Made by a program: the position numbers and the translations under genes. This document shows positions 1-7,346 of a DNA stretch of 16,687 nucleotides, piece by piece. Positions within the stretch are counted from its first letter, which is position 1, and each line of letters opens with the position of its first letter. Source of the stretch: JAWXCM01 sp034408745 (GTDB taxonomy: Bacteria > Acidobacteriota > Terriglobia > Bryobacterales > Bryobacteraceae); NCBI GenBank assembly GCA_034408745.1, contig JAWXCM010000130.1, positions 1 to 16,687 on the forward strand, in the 5' to 3' direction. The notes beneath the pieces were generated by a model. That model was not told the origin of the DNA, made no database searches, and saw only the letters and a program-made list of their open reading frames with translations.

Positions 1-112
1 CGAACTGGCCCGAATCCAGAGCACAGTGGGGATGGCCGAGGAAGACCTCCGCCAGTTGAATGGTCTCAATGCTCAGGCGCTGCAGCTGCAAAAGCGGCTT
101 CAGGCGCAGTAG
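1..112 (+). CDS. C-terminal end of a coiled-coil protein (partial, runs off left edge)
   Basis: The frame beginning at base 2 is open from the window edge to a TAG at 110-112 and encodes 36 residues ending in LQKRLQAQ. It is rich in Gln, Leu, Glu and Ala with leucines at heptad-like spacing, which suggests the tail of an alpha-helical coiled coil. The family cannot be named from this fragment. It converges with the PspC-like gene, whose stop lies only 3 nt beyond. Confidence 0.5.
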   Translation, partial: ELARIQSTVGMAEEDLRQLNGLNAQALQLQKRLQAQ

Positions 113-115
113 CGG

Positions 116-448
116 TTACTGCTGCGGCTGCGTGGCAAACGGATACGGCGACGTCAGACGTGGTGGCTCCTTCGGCATCACGATCCACGCAGCGATATAG
201 CCGAGCAGCACGGGCGGGAAGCAGACCATCGCGACGAGCCAGACCAGGCGGATCAGCGTAGAGTCGACGTTCAGATACTGTGCCAGTCCGCCGCATACTC
301 CGGCCACCTTACTGTCGTAAATGGAGCGCGTCAGGCGGGGTCCGCTGACGCCAGCCGACATAAACGGCCGCTGCGCGGTGGGAGTGCCACACTGGCTGCA
401 GTAAGCAACCGATTCTTCGAGAGCGATTCCGCATTTTGTGCAGTACAT
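116..448 (-). CDS. Zinc-ribbon PspC-domain membrane protein
   Basis: This 110-residue protein starts with a double CxxC zinc ribbon (Cys3, Cys6, Cys17, Cys20). A PspC domain follows at about residues 39-93, with the typical core KVAGVCGGLAQYLNVD and one strong transmembrane segment (about 67-90) ending in IVMPKEPP. PspC proteins sit in the inner membrane and in enterobacteria help sense envelope stress through the phage-shock response. Zinc-ribbon fusions like this are common in other phyla, where their role is less clear. The ATG at 448 has a purine-rich stretch just upstream (GGAGACGGAAAT). No other psp genes are in the window, so function beyond the family is inference. Confidence 0.85.
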   Translation of the reverse strand: MYCTKCGIALEESVAYCSQCGTPTAQRPFMSAGVSGPRLTRSIYDSKVAGVCGGLAQYLNVDSTLIRLVWLVAMVCFPPVLLGYIAAWIVMPKEPPRLTSPYPFATQPQQ

Positions 449-506
449 ATTTCCGTCTCCGCAATGAAGTACGGAGAAGGCTGCGGAAAAGTTCTCCCCG
501 ACGTTG

Positions 507-1841
507 CTACGCGCGGGTGAAGATCGAATCGCTCACAGTGCCGGTGCTGTCGGCAAACGACTCCTGGTGAATCCCAAGCGAACGCAGAATGCTGAGATGG
601 ACGTTGGACATCCGCGTATCGCCCTTGCGCCAGTACTGTCCGTGGCGCAGGCCGAGGTTGTTGCCGCCAGCCACCAGCGTGGGCAGGTTCATTGGATTGT
701 GCGTGGTGCTGGCACCGCTGCCAAAGAGCACGATGGTGTTGTCGAGCACGCTCCCGGAACGGTCCTTGTAGCTCGCCATGCGCTCGAGGAAATGGGCGAT
801 TTGCTGGCTGAGGAACAGGTCGTATTTCGCGAACTGCATCTGACCTTCCTTGTCGGTGGCGTGCGACAAGTTGTGATGCGTCTTCGACAAACCGAGCTTC
901 AGCGGGAAGGTGTCGCTGATGCCCATGCCGTCTTCGCGGTTCAGCATGAAGGTCACTGAGCGCGTGATGTCCGCATCGAATGCCAGCGCAATCAGATCCA
1001 GCATGTTGCGGTAGTACTCCGCGGGCTCGCCTTCGGACGTGGCATCGAGGTTCAGGTGAGAGTAGTCCTGCTTCTTGAGCGGAACGTCGATCCAGCGCTC
1101 TGAGGCGACCAGCCGCGATTCCAGCTCATTCAGCGACGTCAGGTACTGGTCCATGCGCTCGCGGTCCGACTGGCCCAGCTGCTTGTCGAAGGTGCGCGCG
1201 CTTTCCGCCACAGCGTCGACCAGCTTGATGCGCCGCTGCAGTTTGGCGTGCTCGGTCTGGAGCGACTCGCGATCGCCGCGGAACAGGCGATTGAAGACGC
1301 GGCGCGGGTTATTTTCGGCCGGGATCGGACGCCCTTCCAGGTTGTACGAAATCGTGCCGGTGCGCGACAGGAAACCAGTGCCAGCATCAATGGACAGCAC
1401 CAGCGAAGGCTGCCGGCAGTGCTGCTTGGTGTGCTGCGCGATCATCTGATCGAGCCCAACCGAGTTGTACGTGCCCGGCTTCGGATTATGCAGCGGCGCA
1501 CCGGTCAGCCACATGTCGGAGCAGGTGTGTGGATCGGCCTTAGGCCCGCTGGGGTGGTGCAGACCACCGAGGAAGCTGAGGTGCTTCCGGAACGGCGCCA
1601 GTGGTTCGGTCGACTTACCAAAGACGAACTCGCCATTCTTTTCCGCGGTCGGGAACCAGTGCCAGTCGGTCAGGCCGTTCTCCTGTTTGGGGAGCGACAT
1701 ACCGTTGGCGGTGTAGATCGCGCAGAAGCGGCGGGGGATGTTGTCGGTGACTTCGGCGCCCATGGCGTCCAGTACCGGCAATGCGAGGGCAACTCCTCCG
1801 AGCCCGGTAAGGAAGGCTCGGCGGTGGATTCGGGTGCTCAT
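507..1841 (-). CDS. DUF1552 family secreted protein
   Basis: The 444-residue product opens with a Tat-like signal, RRAFLTGLGGVALALPVLDAMG (residues about 8-29), so export is likely. The body matches the DUF1552 family known from Acidobacteria and Planctomycetes, with motifs such as RRFCAIYTANGMSLP and a C-terminal VLFGSGASTTHNPMNLPTLVAGG. These proteins resemble the sulfatase/alkaline-phosphatase-like DUF1501 group but have no proven reaction. The gene follows the DUF1592 gene by 41 nt in the same direction, the usual pairing, so the two are probably one transcript. A good ribosome site (AGGAGAG) lies 4 nt before the ATG. Start and length fit the family. Confidence 0.9.
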   Translation of the reverse strand: MSTRIHRRAFLTGLGGVALALPVLDAMGAEVTDNIPRRFCAIYTANGMSLPKQENGLTDWHWFPTAEKNGEFVFGKSTEPLAPFRKHLSFLGGLHHPSGPKADPHTCSDMWLTGAPLHNPKPGTYNSVGLDQMIAQHTKQHCRQPSLVLSIDAGTGFLSRTGTISYNLEGRPIPAENNPRRVFNRLFRGDRESLQTEHAKLQRRIKLVDAVAESARTFDKQLGQSDRERMDQYLTSLNELESRLVASERWIDVPLKKQDYSHLNLDATSEGEPAEYYRNMLDLIALAFDADITRSVTFMLNREDGMGISDTFPLKLGLSKTHHNLSHATDKEGQMQFAKYDLFLSQQIAHFLERMASYKDRSGSVLDNTIVLFGSGASTTHNPMNLPTLVAGGNNLGLRHGQYWRKGDTRMSNVHLSILRSLGIHQESFADSTGTVSDSIFTRA

Positions 1842-1882
1842 CGTTCTCTCCTGCTGCGCTTCAGCGTAATCATTAAATTCTA

Positions 1883-2557
1883 CTATTTTTCGAGGAACAG
1901 CTTGCTGCTGGCCACATAACGAACCATATCCCGCAGCCGGTAGCCAGTGGGACGTAGTTTCACCGCATCCTGCTTCAGAAAGTGCAGTTCGCTGTAAGTG
2001 AGCGTGCGGCCGGTGGCGTAAGTCGCCAGATGCTTCAGAACGCTGAACGCAACCTGATCGATTCGGTCCTGACCAAGGTAACGGCGGAGGTCACCGATGC
2101 CCGAGACTTCGGTTTTGTCGGGCAGGGTGGAGCGCGCATCGGCGGGGTCCGTTTTCAAACGGCCACCGGCGTCGAACTCTTCCAGCGCGACTCCCCACGG
2201 ATCGATTTTGGCGTGGCAGCCCTTACAAGCCGCCTGACTGCGGTGCTGCTCCAGCCGCTGCCGCAAGGTCAGGTTCGCCGTGTCTTCCTTCAACGCGGGA
2301 ACGTTGGGTGGCGGATCGTCGGGCGGCTCGGAGACGATCTTGCGAGCCAGCCAGGCGCCTCGTTTCACGGGGTTCGATTCACGGCCATCGGACAGTCCGG
2401 CCATCAGCGCCGGTTGACTCAGCAGGCCGCCGAGTTCGCGCCGGTTGTGCGGAATGGCGACGAAATCGAAACCGCTCTCCGGCTTGCTGGCCAGATCGTA
2501 GTAGCTGGCCACGGTCTCATTGGCGATCACGAAGTCCGATTCAATCAGATTGCGCAC
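1883..2557 (-). CDS. C-terminal part (DUF1592/DUF1588/DUF1585) of a frameshifted planctomycete-type cytochrome-like protein
   Basis: These 224 residues are the missing end of the gene at 2625-5498. They carry the end of DUF1592, then DUF1588 (residues about 25-125, with the haem-type motif CKGCH at 111-115 and DPWGVALEEFDA just after) and DUF1585 (about 145-222, with TGRTLTYSE). The reading frame is open upstream of this ATG to about 2639 and encodes FPNLTRDARTQLRQEPVEFL, which continues the upstream protein exactly. The first ATG at 2557 is therefore not a real start. The piece is one half of a split gene, either a pseudogene or a single-base sequence error. Confidence 0.85.
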   Translation of the reverse strand: MRNLIESDFVIANETVASYYDLASKPESGFDFVAIPHNRRELGGLLSQPALMAGLSDGRESNPVKRGAWLARKIVSEPPDDPPPNVPALKEDTANLTLRQRLEQHRSQAACKGCHAKIDPWGVALEEFDAGGRLKTDPADARSTLPDKTEVSGIGDLRRYLGQDRIDQVAFSVLKHLATYATGRTLTYSELHFLKQDAVKLRPTGYRLRDMVRYVASSKLFLEK

Positions 2558-2624
2558 CGGCAGGTTATTGCGGATCAGGTACTGGAGAAACTCAACCGGC
2601 TCCTGCCGCAGCTGGGTGCGCGCA

Positions 2625-5498
2625 TCACGGGTCAGATTCGGGAAACGTCCGGTCGGGTTCGAGCACGCTGAACTTGTCGAGGCTCAGCCACTGCGACGCG
2701 AACTCGCCGGTGAAGCGTGAGAACCGCGGGTCGGCCACCATCCGGGCGACCTCGGCGTCGAGCTTTGAACGCAGCGTGCCCGTAGCGGCCAGACGCAGCG
2801 TGGTGCGATCCGGCGGCCCGTTCCACAGGAAGTAGGAGAGCTTGGAGGAGAGCTCGTAATCGTCGAGCGGCTCGGGCTCAGCCGTCGTGCTCTTCTCGAT
2901 CAGCAGCAGGAACTGCGGCGATGTCAGTGCCACCTGCAGCGCGTCTTTGACGCTGGTCTGGAAGTCGCGGCCAGCGGCGGTCGACTTCCGGTACACGGAC
3001 AGGAGACTGGCTTCTTCGGCAGCGGTCACCGGACGCCGGTACGCCCTGGTGGCGAAGTTGTGGAGGATGTGTCTGGCGTATGCCGAGGCGTCGTCCTTGC
3101 GCTCAAAGTCGCTGAAGATATTGCGGTGCGACGGAGGCGGCCACGATTCGTAAAACGGGCCTTCAAACTCAACCGACCTGATCAGCAGCCGCGGCATGTC
3201 GCGCCCATCTGTGTACTCGCTCCGAACACCGATCTCGCGGACACCGGCCAGGTAGTTGACGTTGTCTTTCTCCACGTCGGGGCTGGGGAAATTGCGAATC
3301 GCGCCCTCGAACACGAACTTCCGCAGCGTGCTGCCGGCGACTGTCTGCGGTGGACCGGCCGGCGCCAGCGTGCTGCCACAGTCGCGGCGCAGACCGAGGT
3401 GTACACCGATTCTGGGATTGCGTTTTTCAAACGCGACGAAGCGCTTCGCAGCTTCCTCGTCGGCGGCCAGCGGCGTCAAAACCAGCCGGTCGAGCCCGTA
3501 GAAGCCGACGTGGTCAGCCTGCACTTTGAGCGGACCTGCCGGGAGTCGCACAGCCAGGAATGCGGGCTGCTTCAACGTGCCGGAAAACTCGCGGCCACCC
3601 AGATTGAGCGTGATTTCCAGCGGCTTCTCCGGCGGCGGCCTGACGAGCTGTCGGCCTGGCTCGATCAGCCCCTGAACCTCACCCTCGTCGAGCGCGCGCC
3701 GGTAGATTCGTACTTCGTCGATGTCGCCGCGAAACGGCCGGCCATCCGGCGTACGGCCCAGTTGCAGATCGGCACTGGGATTGTCGAGACTGGCCGGGCC
3801 GATTTCGCCTTTCGCCACCACGTAACCGTTGACGAATAGCTGTGCTTCCTTCTGACCCCGACGCGCAACGACGGCGATGTGCTGCCACGCACCGGGGCGA
3901 ATGGTTCCGCCGGGCGACGACACCGAGCCGTTTGCTTTGTTGTCCGGACCCGCGGTTTCCAGACGCAGAACGCCCTTGTTGTCCGGCATGTCGAGGAACC
4001 AGCCATGCGTGTTGTTGGGCCCACCAAGGGAGAGGATGCCTTCGCGTCGGAGCGGCCCGGTGGGAGTGCGGATCCACATCGCCGCGGTGAAGTCACCGGC
4101 GCCGATATCCATGGAAGCGTCGCGCGGAATGGTCACCGAATCGGCATCGCGAGCAAAGGTTAACGCCTTGCCGAAAGGCGAGTCGGCGAGCTTGCCGCTG
4201 GGCGGTGGCGGACCATCGAATGACCAGTTGCCGGTCAGGCCCTCCGTGAGCCGGGAGGTGACTGGCGGGACCACCACGCGAGCCGCGGAGTGCAGGTCCA
4301 CCTGATACACACCGGCTTTTGCGACAGTGACGGTCTGGGCCTTGTTCGGACTGGCCGCGATAATGCTGGCTGGGTTCTGCGCGGGCGCTCCCGAATCGAG
4401 AAGCAGACCGTCGTCATACCGAGCCGCAGTCACCGTAACTCGGAAGCGCCCATTGTCGGGCAGCTCGCGCAGTGAGATCTTGAAGTTCGCCTTCGGACCA
4501 TAAGTTCCGTCGGCCTGAAACAGCTCGTCGTTGGGGATGGAGGGACGAAGCAACAGGCCCTGCGGAACGGTGCTGTACGGGAGCCCCTTGGGATACCCAC
4601 GGCTGCCGCGCATGCAGGCGAAAACGGAGTGGTAGATGCTCTCGTACTCGCGCCAGCCACGGACGGTGTCGTTGCCGGCGTACCCTTCGATGAACCGGTA
4701 GCTTGTCTGCATCCTGTAAGGCTCGAACGGGAATGGCTTGCCGGGGGTCAGCTGGGTGACTGTGAAGTCCTTGTTCTTCAGCAGCAGGCTGTTCGCACCA
4801 AGGATGAGTTCTTCGGCCAGCGGGGAGGGGTTAATCCCCGCTCCGAGGTCCATACGGAAATTCTGAATAAAAGGCTTTGCTCTGGGTTCCACGATGGCCC
4901 GGCTGAGCGCGTCTTCGGCGATGTCCAGGTAGGATTCCAGCAGCAGGGGCGAAAGCTGCAGCGTCTCCTTGTTGTTGAGGAAACCGTCCTTCGACACGGC
5001 TTCAGGCGGAAGCCCTTCCGTCAGATCGTCGTCGAGCAGCAACAGTTCGTGCAGTGTATTGCGATACTGCGCCACGGTCAGGCGTCGCACTGTGCCGTTC
5101 TTCGGAGCGGGTCGCAGACGTGCCACGTCGAGCGCACGGCCGATCCACTGGACCATCTGCTGGCGCTCAGCGGCCGAGGGTTGGGGCAGGCCTTTTGGCG
5201 GCATGGTGCCTTCGCTCAGCCTGTGCCGCATCCCTTCCCACACGCGGATGTGGCGGTCTTCCAGTCTGGCGTCCAGCTGGTCGACGCGAATGCCCGCCGT
5301 CGGATTGTCGGCGTTGTGGCACGTCACGCAGTTCTTTTTTAGAAACGGCTGAACTTGCTGATCGAACCCGGTCTCGAGCGCGACGGCAGTGACGCCCGGC
5401 GCGTTTTGTGCGAAGAGGAACCGCGCGGTCCAGGCCAGGCCAGAGGCAGCACAGATCGCAAGCACGCACAGAGTTTGGAGTCGACGTCCTGAGGTCAT
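2625..5498 (-). CDS. N-terminal part of a DUF1592-family secreted protein with cytochrome and LamG domains, frameshifted near 2640
   Basis: The 957-residue open part starts with a hydrophobic export signal (about 7-30). It then has a c-type haem motif CVTCH (57-61) with MPP about 40 residues later, DUF1587 (about 136-200), a LamG/concanavalin-like domain (about 420-612, WSFDG to DEVRIYRRALDEGEV), DUF1595 (about 795-860) and the beginning of DUF1592. The family is typical of Planctomycetes and Acidobacteria and is thought to act outside the cytoplasm in polymer or redox metabolism, without a proven reaction. The protein ends abruptly at EPDRTFPESDP. One extra base near 2640 moves the reading out of the frame that continues as FPNLTRDAR into the downstream part. 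Without it, the product would be about 1,200 residues. Confidence 0.85.
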   Translation of the reverse strand: MTSGRRLQTLCVLAICAASGLAWTARFLFAQNAPGVTAVALETGFDQQVQPFLKKNCVTCHNADNPTAGIRVDQLDARLEDRHIRVWEGMRHRLSEGTMPPKGLPQPSAAERQQMVQWIGRALDVARLRPAPKNGTVRRLTVAQYRNTLHELLLLDDDLTEGLPPEAVSKDGFLNNKETLQLSPLLLESYLDIAEDALSRAIVEPRAKPFIQNFRMDLGAGINPSPLAEELILGANSLLLKNKDFTVTQLTPGKPFPFEPYRMQTSYRFIEGYAGNDTVRGWREYESIYHSVFACMRGSRGYPKGLPYSTVPQGLLLRPSIPNDELFQADGTYGPKANFKISLRELPDNGRFRVTVTAARYDDGLLLDSGAPAQNPASIIAASPNKAQTVTVAKAGVYQVDLHSAARVVVPPVTSRLTEGLTGNWSFDGPPPPSGKLADSPFGKALTFARDADSVTIPRDASMDIGAGDFTAAMWIRTPTGPLRREGILSLGGPNNTHGWFLDMPDNKGVLRLETAGPDNKANGSVSSPGGTIRPGAWQHIAVVARRGQKEAQLFVNGYVVAKGEIGPASLDNPSADLQLGRTPDGRPFRGDIDEVRIYRRALDEGEVQGLIEPGRQLVRPPPEKPLEITLNLGGREFSGTLKQPAFLAVRLPAGPLKVQADHVGFYGLDRLVLTPLAADEEAAKRFVAFEKRNPRIGVHLGLRRDCGSTLAPAGPPQTVAGSTLRKFVFEGAIRNFPSPDVEKDNVNYLAGVREIGVRSEYTDGRDMPRLLIRSVEFEGPFYESWPPPSHRNIFSDFERKDDASAYARHILHNFATRAYRRPVTAAEEASLLSVYRKSTAAGRDFQTSVKDALQVALTSPQFLLLIEKSTTAEPEPLDDYELSSKLSYFLWNGPPDRTTLRLAATGTLRSKLDAEVARMVADPRFSRFTGEFASQWLSLDKFSVLEPDRTFPESDP

Positions 5499-5667
5499 GT
5501 AATTCGAACAGGCTCCGCCCTGGTCGGCAGCAGCCCGATAAACCCAGTTTATAACGGTCCGCCAGCCGATTTTAGGTTAACGTTGTCGGAGAACGCCGCG
5601 CCGTGGCCGGGAATGCTATTCTCAACCCATTCCCGCCCGGTTGCGAGGTCTCGACTGGAGGAGTTCC

Positions 5668-6119
5668 CTGCGCCCACTACCGTTCGTTTTCTTCCTGATT
5701 GCTGGCTCTCTCCTGGCCCAGACACCGTACCACTCGGAGATCTAAGCTGCGCACGCGGGCAAGCCGGTGGAATCAATGGTTGCGTTGCGATGAGAACAGC
5801 GGACCCGGAGATAGCTGACGCCGATCACCTCGCATGCAGAGATGATCTCCGTCGGAAATCGATGACCACTTACGACTTGTTCGGCACTCATTCACCATCG
5901 CATCGCACGACAATGCCGTCTCAATTATTGGGTGAAGTGAGGTTCGATTACGTGGAGTAAACGATCCAGCACTTCCATTGGATGCATGATGGGAAACGGA
6001 ACGTGTACACCTTCAAAGCCTGGGTGGATGTGCGACCGTGGCGTTTGGAGGGGGTCGTAATGGAGCTTCGGAGGATTCAGGTCGATGCGGACGAAACGCA
6101 ATCCACTGGACTGAAGTAA
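5668..6119 (+). pseudogene. Decayed remnant of a secreted protein gene
   Basis: At 5668 a perfect ribosome site (GGAGGAG, 5657-5663) precedes a CTG codon. From there a textbook signal peptide is encoded, RPLPFVFFLIAGSLLAQ, followed by TPYHSEI and a stop at 5743-5745. The expected start codon appears mutated to CTG. Further on, a different frame at 5967-6119 reads as a plausible protein end (KRNVYTFKAWVDVRPWRLEG, then ELRRIQVDADETQ) before a TAA. An in-frame TAA at 5958-5960 separates it from the weak frame upstream. I cannot name the family, and it is not certain that both pieces come from one gene. The area from 5499 to 6160 otherwise shows no intact gene. Confidence 0.35.
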
Positions 6120-6160
6120 GTGAAGGTGAAACCTATACGAGACCAGCTTCGATAGATCAC

Positions 6161-6421
6161 CATCCCCGTCGTGATGCCGTAAAACCATCCACCCTGCGAG
6201 AAATAACAGACCGGAATCCCTTCCTCCAGCAGCGACTGCACTGCCTGCGTCGTCACCTGAATGTTGCCCATCACATTCAACTGGTTAATCTCATTCAGGC
6301 GGATCTCCTGAATCGTCTTGTCTTTCTCCTTCACCTGCAGCACACCGCCCGACCGGCCAACACGAAGACCCTGCGTATCCAGATACGCCGGCTTCAGGTC
6401 ATCCCTCGGGGCCAGCAGTTG
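6161..6421 (-). pseudogene. cas1: cas1 5' fragment (Cas1 N-terminal domain only), in frame with the cas4 fragment
   Basis: In frame with the cas4 fragment, this stretch reads as the beta-rich N-terminal domain of Cas1: PAYLDTQGLRVGRSGGVLQV, then IRLNEINQLNVMGNIQVTTQ and IPVCYFSQGGWFYGITTGM. Type I-G systems normally encode a Cas4-Cas1 fusion of about 550 residues, so this order is expected. Homology stops at the TGM encoded near 6161. The frame stays open to a stop at 6077-6079 but the extra 27 residues (VIYRSWSRIG and on) do not look like Cas1. The catalytic C-terminal domain with its metal-binding Glu, His and Asp is missing, so integrase activity is lost. The other side of the break is the secreted-protein relic. 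Confidence 0.8.
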
Positions 6422-6856
6422 CCCCATCTCACGTCCCGCCGGTTTCTTCGGAGCCTCTCCCCCGTCAATCGCAAACAACGCCAGTTGACGGTCGTCCGGC
6501 TCCGGCTCCAGCAGCCGGTTCACCTCATCCGGCAGGCAGATCGGTGCCAGCGAGCACCCTCCACACTTCGGCGATCCAAACAACGGCGGAGGAATCGACC
6601 CGTTCTCCGCCAGTTCCCACGCGCCACGAATCGCAGCCGCCGTTTCCGTAATCACCTCTTCGGTAATCGGCACCCGCACACGCTGCTTCGTGCCCTGGTA
6701 ATACAGCACGCCCTCGTCGCAGGAGTACCCGTTCTCGCGTAAAACAATCGCCTGCACCGCCAGTTGCGCGCGGTCCGCTGGCCAGACCTTCAGTTCGTCC
6801 ATTCCCTCCAGCGGCTTTCCATGCTTGTAGTCGACCGGAGTGACGACCCCACCCTC
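6422..6856 (-). pseudogene. cas4: cas4 3' fragment (N-terminally truncated Cas4 half of a Cas4-Cas1 fusion)
   Basis: The frame encodes the second half of a Cas4 nuclease: the RecB-type motif GGVVTPVDYKHGK, the following QLAVQA motif and the three C-terminal iron-sulfur cysteines (KCGGCSLAPICLPDEVN). A short linker then leads into Cas1. Cas4 trims and orients new spacers during adaptation. The first part of the domain, about 80-90 residues with the first cluster cysteine and the first nuclease motifs, is absent. Upstream of about 6856 the DNA instead matches a HicB-type antitoxin in another frame. An ATG at 6952 would open this frame, but the 32 residues it adds are out-of-frame hicB sequence. 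The protein is very unlikely to be active. Confidence 0.85.
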
Positions 6857-6971
6857 GAGCCTCCTCCTCAGTTGCGCCATCTGAAGCGCACCCCGGAAGC
6901 TCGGGACACACGGCGGAGTAGCACTCAGCTTCAGCATCGAACTCAAGAACAACGCGGAAGGTCATCAACAT
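6855..6971 (-). pseudogene. hicB-like antitoxin 5' fragment joined to cas4
   Basis: From the ATG at 6971 (or 6965) this reads MTFRVVLEFDAEAECYSAVC followed by PELPGCASDGATEEEAR. This is the start of the HicB/UPF0150 family: a first beta strand, then the xxGYxAxxPELPGCxSxGxTxEEA pattern. After about residue 39 the similarity ends and the bases switch to cas4 sequence in a different frame. No hicA gene is beside it, so this is a 5' stub of a toxin-antitoxin gene left by recombination. Its start lies 16 nt from the CRISPR-repeat-like sequence. No clear ribosome site is seen. Confidence 0.7.
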
Positions 6972-6987
6972 AAGTCTACGACCGTCC

Positions 6988-7028
6988 GCTTCAATTCAAT
7001 GGGGCCGGGATTCCTTCATCCCGGAAAT
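6988..7028 (-). CRISPR. Solitary degenerate CRISPR-repeat-like unit (no array)
   Basis: Read on the minus strand, this unit has ATTTCCGGGAT, a 6-nt loop and ATCCCGG (perfect 7-bp stem, 7005-7011 with 7018-7024), then CCCCATTGAATTGAAGC. Without the 5-bp tandem TTGAA copy it would end in ATTGAAGC, like the crRNA 5' handle of many type I repeats, and be about 36 nt long. Size, central palindrome and handle fit a type I-G repeat. I found no second copy in the window, so it is a relic, the last unit of a collapsed array, or a single repeat kept for another purpose. Identity rests on form and location. Confidence 0.45.
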
Positions 7029-7118
7029 TGTTAGTACTTTGATCCCGCTCGCTAACGAGACCTAGCTGCAATTGGTGTGCCACGCTTACCAGCTAAGCAT
7101 ACGTGTTTTAGGTATCGT

Positions 7119-7148
7119 TTGTATAGGGGTTGATGGGGAAAATATTTT
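7119..7148 (+). promoter_or_regulatory. Candidate promoter for the small-ORF/cas3 transcription unit in an AT-rich divergent region
   Basis: TTGTAT (7119-7124) and TATTTT (7143-7148) are 18 nt apart in the only clearly AT-rich patch between the relic repeat and cas3. They would start transcription near 7155. The stretch 7029-7213 holds no convincing gene. If the repeat was once the first of a minus-strand array, the same stretch would be its leader. The match to consensus is moderate. Confidence 0.25.
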
Positions 7149-7213
7149 TAGCTTGAACTTAGAGGAAAGTCCTGCGACAATGCTCAGTATGCGATTGCGC
7201 ATCAAAAACGAAA

Positions 7214-7238
7214 GGCGCTCGTGTACAAGACGAGCGCC
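7214..7238 (-). terminator. Rho-independent terminator hairpin, minus strand
   Basis: A perfect 9-bp stem (GGCGCTCGT with ACGAGCGCC) has a 7-nt loop. On the minus strand it is followed by TTTCGTTTTT, a classic terminator tail. On the plus strand there is no T-run. No intact minus-strand gene lies just upstream, so it may block antisense transcription coming from the cas operon side. In plus-strand RNA the same hairpin would cover the start of the small frame at 7221. Confidence 0.5.
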
Positions 7239-7346
7239 CTTGTCGATAACCTGAAACCTTGGCTGGTCTCCGGCATGCAACTCAAGGATACCAGCCCTTT
7301 CCGCCGCGAAGACATCCGCGGCGCACTCGAAAGGAATATCCCGTGA
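7221..7346 (+). CDS. Hypothetical 41-residue protein upstream of the cas operon
   Basis: A GTG at 7221 opens a short frame with protein-like content: YKTSALVDNLKPWLVSGMQL, then KDTSPFRREDIRGALERNIP. The frame is open upstream to 7152 without an ATG, so the true start is uncertain. The GTG itself lies inside the 7214-7238 hairpin. The stop overlaps the GTG of the next frame in a GTGA arrangement (7343-7346), typical of translational coupling. The charged helix-like end (FRREDIRGALER) could bind nucleic acid or a partner. I do not recognise a family, and it could be the tail of a decayed longer gene. Confidence 0.35.
   Translation: MYKTSALVDNLKPWLVSGMQLKDTSPFRREDIRGALERNIP

Noticed and set aside
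1248..1919. Open frame on the plus strand across the DUF1552 gene
   Set aside because: Antisense to a gene with clear domain and signal-peptide evidence; the peptide shows no family character.
6857..6952. ATG at 6952 as the real start of a shortened Cas4
   Set aside because: The 32 residues before the Cas4 match are out-of-frame hicB sequence, so the start is accidental.
7214..7238. The hairpin as a terminator on the plus strand upstream of cas3
   Set aside because: The plus strand after the stem is CTTGTCGATAAC, with no T-run.
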